DNA from: Patiria miniata
Lineage: Eukaryota > Echinodermata > Asteroidea > Valvatida > Asterinidae
Assembly (NCBI RefSeq): GCF_015706575.1
Contig: NW_024037057.1
Coordinates: 4,483,501-4,547,500 of the forward strand
Direction: 5' to 3'
Length of the DNA stretch: 64,000 nt
A program made the translations under genes and the position numbers. Shown here one piece after another: positions 1-10,723 of this stretch. Numbering within the stretch: the stretch's first letter is position 1; every line of letters starts with the position of its first letter. Below the pieces are notes generated by a model. The model had not been told where the DNA came from, did not search any database, and worked only from the letters and a program-made list of their open reading frames with translations.

Positions 1-620
1 TCAGATGCTGTAGTGCCTTTCTGCGTGCTCTTTTCTGCAGCCCCTCCCACTTGTAACTCAAGTTGAGGTTTGTCTCCCTGAGCAACTTCCTCCTGAGCAA
101 CTTCCTCCTTTACCTCAGATGCTTTAGTGCCTTTCTGCTTGCTTTGTTCTTTAGCTCCTCCCTCTTGTGCCGATGGTTGAAGTTTGCCTCGATGAGCAAC
201 TTCCTCCTGACTCGGTCTTTGTCCCTCAGATGATGTAGTCCCTTTCTGCGTGCTCTTTTCTGCAGCCCCTCCCACTTGTAACTCAAGTTGAGGTTTGTCT
301 CCCTGAGCAACTTCCTCCTGAGCAACTTCCTCCTTTACCTCATATGCTGTTGTGCCTTTCTGCTTGCTTTGTTCTTTAGCCCCTCCCTCTTGTGCCGATG
401 GTTGAGGTTTGCCTCGATGAGCAACATACTCCTGACTCAGTCTTTGTCCCTCAGATGATGAAGTTCCTTTCTGCTTGCTCTTTCCTGCATCCCCTCCCAC
501 TTGTACCTCTGGTTGAGGTTTGTCTCCATGAGCAACTGCCTCCTGAGCAACTTTATCCTTTACCTCAGATGCTGTAGAACCTTTCTGCTTGCTTTGTTCC
601 TTAGCTCCTCTCTCTTGTGC
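1..620 (-). repeat. Coding tandem repeat of about 225 bp (75 residues)
   Basis: The motif TCAGATGCT.TAGTGCC recurs near 1, 116, 341 (as CATATGCTGTTGTGCC) and 566. The sister motif TCAGATGATG.AGT recurs near 227 and 452. The units stay in one reading frame across the array. Similar but more degenerate units occur in the linkers of the exons at 6.4-7.2 and 37.6-39.3 kb. Confidence 0.8.
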
Positions 621-943
621 CGATGGTTGAGGTTTGTCTCGCTGACCAAGATCGTCTTGTTCCATCTTTGGTCGCTTTTCAGATGGAATCAATAAGGCCA
701 GATCAGCACGCCCAATTGAATGTAACGCATCTTTCAAATTCTGAAATCCTCCATCGCGATTTGTTTGCTTTCTCCACCAAGAAAGCAGCATCTGTAGGCT
801 CCTTTCGTTGTCGTCTTGGAAGGTGGGTTGGATTTGCTTGATTTCCGTTTTGTCAATTCCAAGGAATTGGGCCAGGGCCTCCCAGGATGATTTAGTTTTC
901 GAAGCCAAGTCCCGAAAGAACTGATCATCAACAGGGTGTTTGT
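1..943 (-). CDS. Death-domain exon with a long charged tandem-repeat tail, running off the window edge
   Basis: Reading leftward from a splice acceptor (TTGGCAG just above 943) the frame is open for all 943 bases, entering in phase 1. The first ~90 residues form a death domain: they begin like the DD exons at 7.2 and 39.3 kb (HPVDDQFFRDLASKT) and share SSWEALAQFLG and RSLQMLLSWWRKQ. The remaining ~220 residues are Gln/Glu/Lys-rich repeats alternating two types, one with KEQSKQKG..ASEV and one with TQKGTTSSEGQRPSQEEV. The combined period is about 225 bases or 75 residues. Death domains oligomerise in apoptotic and innate-immune complexes; the tail looks disordered. No gene start lies between this exon and 4.48 kb, so its upstream partner is unknown. 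It could be an alternative exon of the genes to the right. The absence of stops over 314 codons supports real coding. Confidence 0.8.
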
Positions 944-1763
944 CTGCCAAGAAAAACATGTCTCGTAGTGAGTATATTATGATATGTGGATATTCGGACT
1001 GAAAGGCAATTAATAAATACCTTGGAGAGTTGATGGTTACTGATTGGTCAAGACTCGATCACGTGGCCGGGCATTAACGGTGATAATGACCGGCTTCAAA
1101 GAGCAAGCAAATAAATGGCCCCTGAACCAGCATTGATCCAGCCCCATGGAAGGCAATGATTGGCCAAATCTACAACAGTCATACGGCAGCTTGTAACAAT
1201 ACAGCACTGCACATGCGCTCAACCACCTTCGCGTGAGACTGACGCACGCGTACGCAACACAGTTGCTATGGGTGCGCGCGCGTAAGGAAGTTTTGAAACG
1301 ACATCGTACAGTGGCAGTGCATTTATACTGAGGTTGTTTCGACGAAAGCGTAGATCTACGATTTATTTTCTGTAAATACTTCGCCCATTGACATATTTAC
1401 CTTTCCTAAACAGGGATCTTTGTAATTCTGGACACAAGGAATGTGTAAACGAAATTTCAGCTTCCTCCATAAGGTAAAAATACGAAAACATTGTTGTAAT
1501 TTGTTTGGCTACGGCAGCAGAAGTACTACGCGTACGCGATGAAGACGTTGCAATTGTCCAGCGCAGCCTGGGCCCAGCTGTGGTGTATATAACAACGCTT
1601 ATTGAAGAGACAGGGTACCACGCATAAGCTAAAATATGGCCCATGAACATGAACACAAAAAAGTCTGGAAATATCGCCGGGGACAAAATTAAAAATTGGA
1701 GCATTTTAACTGTTTATTTCGTTAAAAAGGTATTTATTAATGGGAATAACAGTACGCGAGGAT

Positions 1764-2357
1764 CCGGTGTCACGGTCTCACTTCTCCGGCGTGCTAGCTT
1801 CTCCAAAAGGGAAATTTCGCTTCAACACGCATGCACAAAATTGCGCAGTAGTGTACATTTCCGTCACTGTATTAGTGTGCTGAGTTCTTCGGGGCTGTTC
1901 TTGTGTACGTAAGATATTTGTATGCTGAGAATTTTCGTGGCGCGCACTATTAACTCCCAATATTAAAGACTTGAAATGCACATTTATTTAAGCCGTGGTT
2001 GCAAAAATAAGGACAAAATGGACCACGAACGAGCAAGGAACACGGACCAAGGAGTTCGTTCTTAATTATTCCTCCATGAACACACACATGCATGACGCTG
2101 GGAACACAAATCAGAATGCTTGCAAGACCATGGAATGACTTGACCCACAGGAAGTGTTACATAACGCATTCTTGGGTATCCCTCACTGTGTTATTAATGG
2201 GCTTGGTAGACTTCAGAAAACAGCCCGAGGAAAAGTAAGCACAGCGGACACATGAGCATGAATCGTGCTCATGTAACGTGCACTGTAACGTGCTCAATTA
2301 TCCGCCGAATCGACCCGGAGAAGCTAGCACGCCGGAGAAGTGAGACTGTGACACCGG
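1764..2357. mobile_element. Non-autonomous element with ~38-bp terminal inverted repeats (MITE-like)
   Basis: The left end reads CCGGTGTCACGGTCTCACTT and continues through CTCCGGCGTGCTAGCTTCTCC. The right end is its near-perfect reverse complement, with one mismatch in the first 20 bases. The ~590-bp unit has no convincing coding. I see no clear target-site duplication, so the superfamily is open. Confidence 0.6.
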
Positions 2358-2510
2358 TGTCACATAAAAATCCGACTCCTTTGAAAATTGGACCCCTATT
2401 TCCCTATTATTGGTTGATCCCTCGCACGTGCCACTCTAGCTCTCCTGAAACGATCTTAAAAATAGCATGGTATCGTACTCACGCGTGCGCGAGTCGGATA
2501 TTCACGCTAC

Positions 2511-3013
2511 ACCGGGTTTGGGGCTGACCGCTGTTAACCCTATAGGGGCCGGGTTATTTTAACCATCTCTCAGCCGGGGGGGGGCGGATCCGCCCCCCCC
2601 CCTAAGATCTCGGCCATCGAGTGACGAAAAATTTTGAAACTCGGCACATGCATAGAGCAACTCTTCCTTACCCAAGACATTTCATGACTATAGGTCAAAG
2701 GGTTTATGAATTATGGCTAATTACTTATTCATATGTACGAGGGCAATTCTGCTCGGTGTACACGACGTATATGCAAAAATTCAGTTTTCGCCGGAATTTT
2801 TTTCGCTACGCGGCAACCCGTGGTCCGATTTTTATGTTTTTGGTATCAAAAGATGCGCAAAGCTCGAGGCTAAAAAGTCATAACAGTTTGGGTCGCGAAA
2901 AAAATTTGTTTGGAGGCTATCACGGAAAATGTTGAGGGGGGGGGGGCCGGATCCCTTTAGTGGACCGAGACGAAGTCGAGGTCCATAAACCAGCGGTCAC
3001 CCCCAAACCCGGT
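2511..3013. mobile_element. Non-autonomous element with ~23-bp inverted ends and G-rich palindrome
   Basis: The left end ACCGGGTTTGGGGCTGACCG is matched by the inverted right end CGGTCACCCCCAAACCCGGT with one mismatch. Inside, 2574-2602 is a G-run / GGATCC / C-run palindrome, and a second GGATCC next to a G-run lies near 2951. No coding and no clear target duplication were seen. Confidence 0.55.
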
Positions 3014-4477
3014 CATTATCACGCAGTGAAGACCGGCTCCTCATACTGTTTTCCCTTATTAAAAACTCTAATTTCCAAAGAGTGACACTAGTATGAAACA
3101 GACGATTTCGACTGAAGGTAACTTTAATGTTACACTGGAATACTCTTTAAAAGTAATTATAGTAAAAACTCGACTGAAACTCGATCTAGTCGATTGAATG
3201 AATTTCATCCAATTTCAATGAATCACTGGGAGTGAATTTTCACTCAAATAGCGTGAACTCCGATATTTCGAAAAAGAGACATTACAATGTACTTTGGTTG
3301 AAAAACAGGCACATTATTCATATGATTCCTTCAGACCTGCTTAATATCAGTGCCAATCTTTATTTCTCTGGTAAGAAATTACACTCTCTTCATTCCGAAA
3401 AGTATTTTATTTTTCAGTGTAGGCTAACTGACACAAGAAACAAATTGAATTTGATAAGAGCGAGTTTCTAGATCGTACAATATGATTGGTAAAATTGTTC
3501 AATTGTGTTTCCGCTCATTAGTGAACGGTTGACTGATAATTGAAGCTTTTAACGAATCAGCAGGGTTTTTCTGTCTTGTTCACGTGGTCATTTTTTTAGA
3601 TCAACTTTGATCCCATCATATGAGCGCTCTGGATCACGTGGTAATAAATCGCCATAAATTGCGCGACGTCGGCGATCTTTCATGTCAGGCAGCGCTGACT
3701 GCATTCAGCCAAAAAAGAAGGATTTCTTCTAGGAATAAGGGCTTGAGAAAGACGTAGTGACGTCTGTGTTTTCCTTTTTTTCGTCAGTTATGACCTTTTA
3801 GTTTTCATTTGTTACCTCGATGATCGCCTGTAACACTGACATGACTAACATCATGCGCGTACCGGCGGGCCCATATCTTTTTTTTATGAAGTAAATAGAG
3901 TCGAGTGTTTTTGAATTCATCATTCCATCCAAAATGACTTCCGCAACGTAAATCAGCCTTCTTTTATGTCCTAACGACCCTCTTTCTTTACTCATAACAG
4001 TTTTTTTGTCTTCGGTACAAAATGCAATTATCTGACTCAACGGTTCATATAATTCGAATCAACGCGATTTGCCATTCCCGTCGTGGTTCAAGCAAATCGT
4101 AGGTCGACCTGAGGGTGGCATTTAGTCTGTGGGCTACGGGGGGTCCAAGTGCACCCTCCCCCAGAACCCACTGCTACCGGTATTTTGTAATCCTTGGCAT
4201 ATCTCCAATAGGAAAAATGTTAACACTGACAATTTAGGGATGCACTCTCTCAGGAGGTCACTTATTTGAACCGCCTGTCATTGAGCTTTCATGCAATTTC
4301 TTAGCACTAGGGTTGGACGGGGAAGAAACAAAACGCCATAATCTTGGCACACCTCTACCGATCTTAATCAATTAGCACAATTAATCAATATCGCGTTAGG
4401 AAATATTCGGTTGTCATGTCAAACAAAGTATATACACGTTTGTTTCAAAAATTATCCGAAACTTTAGTCATTACAGT
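3014..4477. other. Non-coding AT-rich stretch without recognised genes
   Basis: Only short open frames occur here, none with a recognisable domain or good splice context. The interval separates the 3' end of the gene ending at 4,478 from the left-edge exon and its flanking elements. Confidence 0.5.
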
Positions 4478-4743
4478 TCACTTTTCATCTTGAAAGCCAC
4501 TAAAGCCTAAAACAGCACCTAATTGATGTCGATATCTGTGTCTTGACGCAACAGTTGAGCATATTTTAGGCAATAAATAGTTTGAAATTATTTGGTGTGG
4601 GACTGGAGCCAGTTGCCCAATCCTACGCAATGTTTTCCAAAATAATAGACTTTGCTCATCATCTGGTCCAAGTAGAATGGCCAGTTTAGTCGGATCGCCC
4701 TCTCGTGTTTCCACGAGGAAAACATCACCACATAATATTACCC
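4478..4743 (-). CDS. Possible terminal exon with a remnant of a NACHT start, ATP-binding loop absent
   Basis: From a phase-1 acceptor (TAAG just above 4743) the frame runs 88 codons to a stop. Near its start GDVFLVETREGD...LAILLG lines up with GDIFLVKTRDG...RAILCG in the NACHT exon at 36.8 kb. Where that gene has the P-loop GSAGMGKST, this exon has GPDDEQSLL, so nucleotide binding is not expected. The rest (FWKTLRRIGQLAPVPHQII to GFSGFQDEK) is unlike the NACHT and I do not recognise it. The acceptor lacks a pyrimidine tract, which weakens the model. Two readings fit: a decayed NACHT exon used as a 3' end, or an unrelated short C-terminal domain. The phase match to the exon at 4,840-4,950 favours a real exon. 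Confidence 0.4.
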
Positions 4744-4839
4744 CTTACTCTTTTCTCTTTTTCGTTGTCACCATATACCCATTTAACTACTTGCGAATAT
4801 GTATCTGTGGTCATATACAATGCCTTAATTTTTTCTTAC

Positions 4840-4950
4840 ATCTATCAGGAGCATGTTCAATTGGATCGCTTCTGTAAGCCGTAGTTGATGTGCTGCTTTT
4901 GCCAAGTTGTTCATGCTGTACCTCTGTCATGCCGCTTGACACCTTTTCAT
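4840..4950 (-). CDS. Small linker exon, phase 1 to phase 1
   Basis: A good acceptor (T-rich, ending TTTTTTTACAG) precedes 37 codons of open frame (DEKVSSGMTEVQHEQLGK.. to ..IEHAPD), followed by GTAAGA. The length of 111 bases is symmetric, entering and leaving in phase 1, and joins in frame to the exon ending at 5,056. The product is hydrophilic, without a fold I can name. It would link the TRADD-N-like domain to whatever follows. Confidence 0.55.
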
Positions 4951-5055
4951 CTGTAAAAAAAGAGAGGAAATATCAACAACGAAAACGTTAATTTTTGTTT
5001 AAAGAATTTTAGAAAAGGAGTTGATAGCAGTTTTTGTTATACAGCATTGGGCTAC

Positions 5056-5463
5056 CTTTCTGTTGGTCTTTTTCCAACTCGTCGAAGAATCTGTCAGCCT
5101 GTTCGTAGTCGCTTTCTAGTATAGTCACATGAATAGCCAAATCACTCTTATCTTCTGTTGTAAGCTCATCCGTGATGAGAATCTCTGTCAGTTTCTTGGC
5201 AAGTTCTCCAGTGGTGTACATACTCCAGAGTTTGTTCAGACCCTCACGACTCATGATACGAACAACAAATGTCACAGACCCTGATTTTACTTCCACAAGC
5301 TCTCCGTCAATTGAATTATAAAATTTAAGGATTTCCTTTATCACGTGATTATCTCCGTGAATTTGTCGTAAGTCAACCAGCAGTTCCCCTAAGAGCTGGG
5401 TCTTGGCATCGTCCTTTTTTCCCATCTGTGTGACGTCCGTGCTTACTCCTAGCCGTGGAAGCG
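5056..5463 (-). CDS. TRADD-N-like domain exon
   Basis: The 408-base exon runs from acceptor TCTGTTCAG to donor GTAGCC, phase 1 to 1. After a short lead (GVSTDVTQMGKKDD) it encodes LLVDLRQIHGDNHVIKEILK, then GSVTFVVRIMSREGLNKLW, TTGELAKKLTEILITDEL, and DLAIHVTILESDYEQADRFF. The order helix - strand (VTFVV) - helix - strand (AIHVTI) - helix, with the cue GSVTF..R..S.EGL.KLW, matches the TRADD-like N-terminal domain I know from invertebrate NLR and death-domain proteins. In TRADD this domain binds TRAF proteins; a similar adaptor role here is inferred. The exon and its flanking introns are tandemly duplicated with the shorter copy at 5,820-5,957. Confidence 0.65.
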
Positions 5464-6310
5464 CTGAACAGAAAAAAATAACGTTAACTGAATAAACAAC
5501 TCTGAGTCCTGGCAAAGTTTGTTTTTTTGACAGTAAAACTTTATATTGAATTTTACACCCTGTTATGACCATGCAGTTGGTCTCTCTAATGATATGTGTT
5601 CCGAAGGTGGCTATGATTCCGACCTCGATTAAGTCCCAAACACCTCACCAACCGGTCCAATTTATGTCATAAAGCTTAGCATGACGTTACATGAATGATA
5701 GCTGCATGAGTAACTCGGCGTGAACGACACGTAAACCTCTCATAAATTCACCTGACGTTTTAATGGGAAAGATAAGACTGTCGAATTTCAAATGTATTCA
5801 CACACAACAAATTGCTTACTAATGATTTTCTTAATCACGTAATTTTCTCCGTGAGTTCGTTGTAAGTCAACCAGCAGATTCCTGAAGAGCTTGGTCCCAA
5901 AATCATCCTCTATCCCCATCTGAGTGACGTCTGTGTTTTTTGCTGGCTTTTGAAACTCTGAAAACAAAAGATAAAATTACTGAATGAAATAACAACTTTG
6001 AGTCCTGGCAGGGTTTTCTCTCGACATTAAAACTTTATATTTAATTTTACAACCTTTTATGACCATCCAGTTGGTCACCCTAATGATTGTTTTCCGAATG
6101 TGGCTATGATTCCAACCTCAATTAAGTCCTAAGCACCATTCCAACCGGTCCTTTGTCATGAAGCAGCATGACATATATGAATGATGATAATCAGCATTTA
6201 CAACTCGGCGTGAACGGACACGTAAACCCTTCATGAATTCACCTGACATTTTAATGGGAAAGATAAGACTGTTGAATTCCAATGTTATTCACACGCGAAC
6301 AAATTTCGCT
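5320..6310. repeat. Tandem duplication, unit about 490 bp, around the TRADD-N-like exon
   Basis: Sequence from about 5,330 to 5,820 repeats at about 5,823 to 6,310. Examples are TGAGTCCTGGCA near 5,502 and 6,000, GTGGCTATGATTCC near 5,608 and 6,100, and TTTTAATGGGAAAGATAAGA near 5,758 and 6,250. It includes an exon and intron sequence on both sides. Confidence 0.8.
5820..5957 (-). CDS. Shortened tandem copy of the TRADD-N-like exon
   Basis: The frame from acceptor GTTTTCAG reads ..PAKNTDVTQMGIEDD.. then LLVDLQRTHGENYVIKKII and meets a donor GTAAGC. It is 138 bases, phase 1 to 1. It aligns with the first third of the exon at 5,056-5,463 (DVTQMG, LLVDL, THGENYVIK), but everything after the first helix is missing because a donor appears there. 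It could be an alternative exon or a decaying duplicate; splicing it in would not break the frame. Confidence 0.45.
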
Positions 6311-6420
6311 CTTTTTTGTCAATCGTTTGTTGTCAATTTCATCTATCGCATGTACGTTTAGTTCCATATTGGAACATACTCAAGGGAGAGAGAAAGATAC
6401 TACATATTGTATTTATTTAC

Positions 6421-7181
6421 CCGATCTGGTTTCTGCCTCAGTCACTCCCACTTGAAACTCTGGTTCAGGTTCAACGTCCTCCTGTCTCTGTCTCTGTCCC
6501 TCAGATGATGTAGTCCCCTGTGTTTTCTGTTTTTTGTGAAACCCTGCCTTTTTATTGTCTAGCTGCCTTCGGTGTTCATCCGCTACCTGCTGCTGTCCTA
6601 GGTTAAGTTCTCTCGACTTCTTTTTACTTTTCGGAAGAAGTAAGCGAAAAGGCCTAAACCATTTAAAACGACTTTCAGCTGAGGTTGATTGGGAAGATAT
6701 TTCTGAAACTTTATGCTTGCTCATCTCTGTAGTCCCTCCAATTTCAACCTCTGGTTCAGGTTTGGCTTGATGACAAACTTCCTCCTGTCCCTGTCTTTCT
6801 CCTTCCGATGATGCACTCCCTCCCTGCTTGCTCTGTTCTTTAGCCTCTTCCAATTGAACCTCAGGCTTAGGTTTGTCTCCATGACCTAAACCCTTCTGTT
6901 TCATCCTCTGTTGATAATCTGATGAAATAATTAAAACCAGCTCAGTACGCCCGATTGAATTTAAGGCATCTCTCAAGCTCTGAAATCCTTCCTCGCGATT
7001 TTTTTGCTTTCTCCACCAAGAAAGCAGCATCTGTAGGCTCCTTTCTTTGTTTTCTCGGGAGTTGGTATGGATTTGCTTGATATGTGCTTCTGAAAATCCC
7101 AGCAATTCTGCCAATTTTTCCCAGGATGATTCAGTTTTTGAAGCCAAGTCCCGAAAGAACTGATCATCAACAGAGTATTTG
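6421..7181 (-). CDS. Death-domain exon with charged linker and basic cluster
   Basis: The exon starts after TTTGGCAG and ends at GTAAATA, phase 1 to 1. The first ~90 residues form a death domain (YSVDDQFFRDLASKTESSWE, KLAELLGFSEAHIKQIH, RSLQMLLSWWRKQKNREEGF, LRDALNSIGRTELV). The ~165-residue tail is charged and contains SSQSTSAESRFKWFRPFRLL followed by PKSKKKSREL and EHRRQLDNKKAGFHKKQK. The same basic block sits in the tail of the DD exon at 37.6-39.3 kb, so it is conserved between paralogues. It could be a nuclear-localisation or membrane-binding patch (inference). Downstream exons at 5.9-4.5 kb continue in frame. Confidence 0.8.
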
Positions 7182-7867
7182 TCTGCCAAACAAAAAGAAA
7201 CTCTGTCGTCAGTATGTGATTATAAGTACTTTGTATAATTGGTTGCTGCCTTTTCGGATGGAAAGGTAACTTTTCACATGTATTTAGTTTGAAGACAGCA
7301 TCGATCACGTTACCACTTATGAACGAGTTGACACAGTTCCGAGTTGACTTGGTACGAGTTGACCCGAATTCACATGAACAGCCCACAGACTATTTATTTT
7401 TGAATGGAGGGATATGTGTTACATCTGGACAAAAAAGATGTATCCAAATTGAGTATGGACAATTTGAATTGAGTTTGTTTACTTTCTGTTCACGTCCAAA
7501 TTTCTGCTAACAAAAATGGAAGATGTTGCTTTCTACAATAAGTGCAACCGGAACATCTACTAACAAAAATTACGGAGTTTTTATTTGTATATATTTGGGG
7601 CGTCAAGAAAAGTCGTCAAAGTAAGTCCCAAATATCTGCCAGCAGAAAATTGACATTTTGAAAAAATGGGTGTTGTGACTTATAAAATCTAAATCTCTGC
7701 AAGCAGGAAATGGGAAAACGGGGTTGGCCACTTTTGGAGCAACATCATTTTTTTGTTTGTAATAATTTAAGATATTTAGTTGTCTAATTTTGAGGCGCCG
7801 AGTCGTCAAAGTAAAATCCACATTTCTGACGACAGAAAATTGAGTTTTTAATAACTGGTATTGCTAT

Positions 7868-9788
7868 TGTGGCGAAACAGGGTACATGTTTATACAGACT
7901 TGTAATGGAGTCTAGGCTATTTGCGATGCACTTGAATAATGCATGCCGCGCGTGGACCAATCACCAGCGCGCATTGCCCTAGGTCTGGGCGCTTACCGCG
8001 TTGCTTGGGTCAGTCTAACGCCAGAGTTCCATGCGAGAAGTCTAACGCCAGAAGTCCACGCGAGAGTTCTACGCCAGAGTCTGCGCCATAGTTTTTGCTA
8101 GAGTATTTTGCCAGGGTGTTTACGAGTAAGAGTTTCGCCGATCTCAGGCCGAGAACAAGTGTAAAGCTGCGCTAACGGCGACCAGCGTCGAAGGAAACAC
8201 TTAGAGCTAGTTGAGTTGGTGAGTGGAATTGTACTGGAGTGATTTAGCATATGTATTGGGTCCGTATCACCGCTGGAACAAGAGAACAGGAGCTTAAGCC
8301 TGTGGGTTATTGGCTAGTGGGTCTTTGATTTGTGTTGATTGCCAGGTGGACCCTTGAGCACCGTATGGTGAGAGAACGACTGGGAGGCGATCCTATGTGT
8401 AATCATTGAAATAGCTTGTTTATCAGGTTGACTCGTTTCGTGCTCTGAGCTCTTGTGAAGGCTACCCGAACCTGTGTGAGGGTTACCATTGACTGATTAG
8501 CCGATCCTGACCTAGATAACAATCCCCGTAGTTGCATGAGGGTGATTGCTGTGTATTGAGTGCGGGTGACATTTGGGTCTAATAGTGGGCCTTGTGTGAA
8601 TGTGAGGGGTAAATCAATTGATTAAGAGATAAGTGAAGCTGGGATTGACTGCAGGGATTGCTTGTGTCCCGCTTGCTCTAGACCTTTTGGTTTGGTTCCC
8701 GGTGCAGTGCAACCCTAGTTTCCTTGAGCTTCCTGTCCACTGTGAGGTTTACCGGGTGTAGCATTCTCGGGGCCGTGTGAGGGTTATTACAATTCTCTGA
8801 ATAGTCTATCCCGTGGTGCCTGTACTATTTGTACACATTGACCCTGGCAGTGAGGGTTATTGGGATTGTGTAAGTGTTATTATGGTTCAGTACCCCATTG
8901 TGCAATTCCTGTGAGGGTTATCCCAATTTAGGTGAGGGTTATTCTGGTGGCTGTAAGGGTTATTGAGATTGTATGAGGATTATTTGGAGTGGTGCAGTTG
9001 ACCACGTGAGGGCTATAAGTCGTGGTGCAGTTGACCACTACAACGTTTATCACAAGTGAGGGTTATCACTTGTGAGGATTATTGGTGTATAAGTACATGT
9101 AATCACAAGTGAGGGTTATCACCTGTGAGGATTATTTGTGTGTAAGTACATGTAATCACAAGTGAGGGTTATCACCTGTGAGGATTATTTGTGTATAAGT
9201 ACATGTAATCACAAGTGAGGGTTATCACCTGTGAGGATTATTTGTGTATAAGTACATGTAATCACAAGTGAGGGTTATCACCTGTGAGGATTATTTGTGT
9301 ATAAGTACATGTAATCACAAGTGAGGGTTATCACCTGTGAGGATTATTTGTGTATAAGTACATGTAATCACAAGTGAGGGTTATCACCTGTGAATATTAT
9401 TAGTGTGTAACTGATCACCCTGCATATAAACGATAGTTATTATAAATGTGATTATAGAATACACCTTATTGATAATCGTCTTTGCAATCACTTGTCACTG
9501 AGAGATCTATTGGAATTAGCGTCTTCCCTTTATTGTCCATAAAGTCAATTACTCAATCACAAATGGTGGTATATTTCCACCAAATGAACAGCCCCTAGGC
9601 TTAGTCCGCCGTTCGTTAATTGTCCCCCCTTGCGTCTTGGTAGCCGCTCATCCTTGCGCAAGGTTAATAAATATTTTTGTGGGATAATAGGAGTTGGCTA
9701 GAGTCCTGGGATAAATAAGATCAGTCCCCCTGGGTCCTGCCAATCACCAGTTCCGCCACAAATAGTGTCAGGGGTCGGTTTCGCCACA
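7868..9788. mobile_element. LTR-like unit, probable solo LTR (retroelement fossil)
   Basis: The unit begins TGTGGCGAAAC and ends GTTTCGCCACA, a perfect inverted end pair of the TG...CA kind. It is flanked on both sides by CTAT (7,864-7,867 and 9,789-9,792), a short target-site duplication. It is 1.9 kb long and has no coding. The family is undetermined; the repeat-interrupted internal sequence is compatible with a long LTR left after recombination. Confidence 0.55.
8540..9404 (+). repeat. Minisatellite: ~6.7 copies of a 53-bp unit preceded by degenerate GTGAGGGTTAT repeats
   Basis: From about 9,050 the unit starting CACAAGTGAGGGTTATCACC and ending AAGTACATGTAAT repeats almost unchanged with a 53-bp step to about 9,404. 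From 8,540 to 9,050 shorter, more divergent GTGAGGGTTAT units occur, suggesting the 53-bp array grew from them. It lies inside the LTR-like unit. Confidence 0.85.
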
Positions 9789-10356
9789 CTATTTCTAAAA
9801 ACCTAAATTTCTACGAGCAGAAAATGGGAAAATGCGGTTGTCCACTATTAAGTCGCTCACATATCTTTTTCTTCCCGTAAGGACTCGTCTGCGAGCATAC
9901 CTGCATCTTAGGCCGTCTCGAGAGCGCCCTTTCTCAAACTCTTCTTGAAATGTAAACCTTTCCCCAAGAAATCTTCAAGATACAGTCTTACCAAAAGGCA
10001 ATCAGTACTTGTGATAGTTCTTCTTGTGGCATATCTGTCAGTCGTGTAAATTTGTATTTCATTGCCTGACAATTTAAGCGTGATATTTGACAACCACGCA
10101 ACACAACACGAGAATCAGTTTTAATCTCTTGGCCCAGTCGGAGGGAATCACTGAGGATTTGATCCTTAGCCTAACTAGGTTTCTCAGAGTGGTGTGTTTT
10201 CACATTATCTTCAATCTCTATACCGCAGTGACTTCTAAAGCTGTTACACGAGTGACAGGTTCCTTGCCTATAGATTTGCTCATGAAAGTATGTATATGGA
10301 GGACGAAAAGTTGTCATCAGCTTTTCTGCTTTCAGAGGACAATAAATTTTTGGTTA

Positions 10357-10723
10357 GGCCAAAAAAAAAAAGTCTCCGGTTTCTGGTATGCGCGCGCGTC
10401 GCCATAGCCATGCGCGTCGGCAAAATGAAAAAGTTTTTTTTTTAATGAAAGATGATGTCCCAAAACCGCCAAACTGACTGGTTTGACTGGAATACTGCTG
10501 CTGCACAATTTTAACGTGTTTTTAGATTGGGTTATGGTCAAGAATAAGCTTTATGTGGCCTCTCTGGACTCCCATATATTTGCACTAAGTTTAGTCGGGC
10601 ACCATTTGCAGTCATCAGCACGCATTTAAAGCAAAAAAATCAGGTAAAAAAAAACAAAAGCTGCGTCGCCGCATCACTATTTGGGCAAGCTCCATACCAG
10701 AAACCGGAGACTTTTTTTGGGCC
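10357..10723 (+). mobile_element. Harbinger-like MITE, copy 1
   Basis: The 367-bp element has ends GGCCAAAAAAA..AGTCTCCGGTTTCTGGTATG and its reverse complement, flanked by TTA on both sides (10,354-10,356; 10,724-10,726). A three-base TWA target duplication and GG-starting ends are characteristic of PIF/Harbinger. No coding is present. A second copy in opposite orientation lies at 59,938-60,302. Confidence 0.75.

Larger units (their letters stand above)
7597..9852. repeat. Older two-copy tandem repeat split by the LTR-like insertion
   Basis: The block with GTCGTCAAAGTAA, then a CTGC..GCAGAAAAT variant, then TGGGAAAACGGGGTTGGCCA occupies about 7,597-7,732. A second copy begins at about 7,793 and resumes after the insertion at 9,789-9,852 (GAGCAGAAAATGGGAAAATG). 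This shows the insertion is younger than the duplication. Confidence 0.65.

Noticed and set aside
9050-9404. CRISPR-like regular repeat
   Set aside because: Units are directly adjacent 53-bp copies without unique spacers, in a eukaryotic context: a minisatellite.
9908-10093. Possible tyrosine-recombinase-like or Crypton-like fragment (DMPQEELSQVLIAFW in one frame)
   Set aside because: Only about 25 residues, no catalytic motif and stops around it; too short to support.
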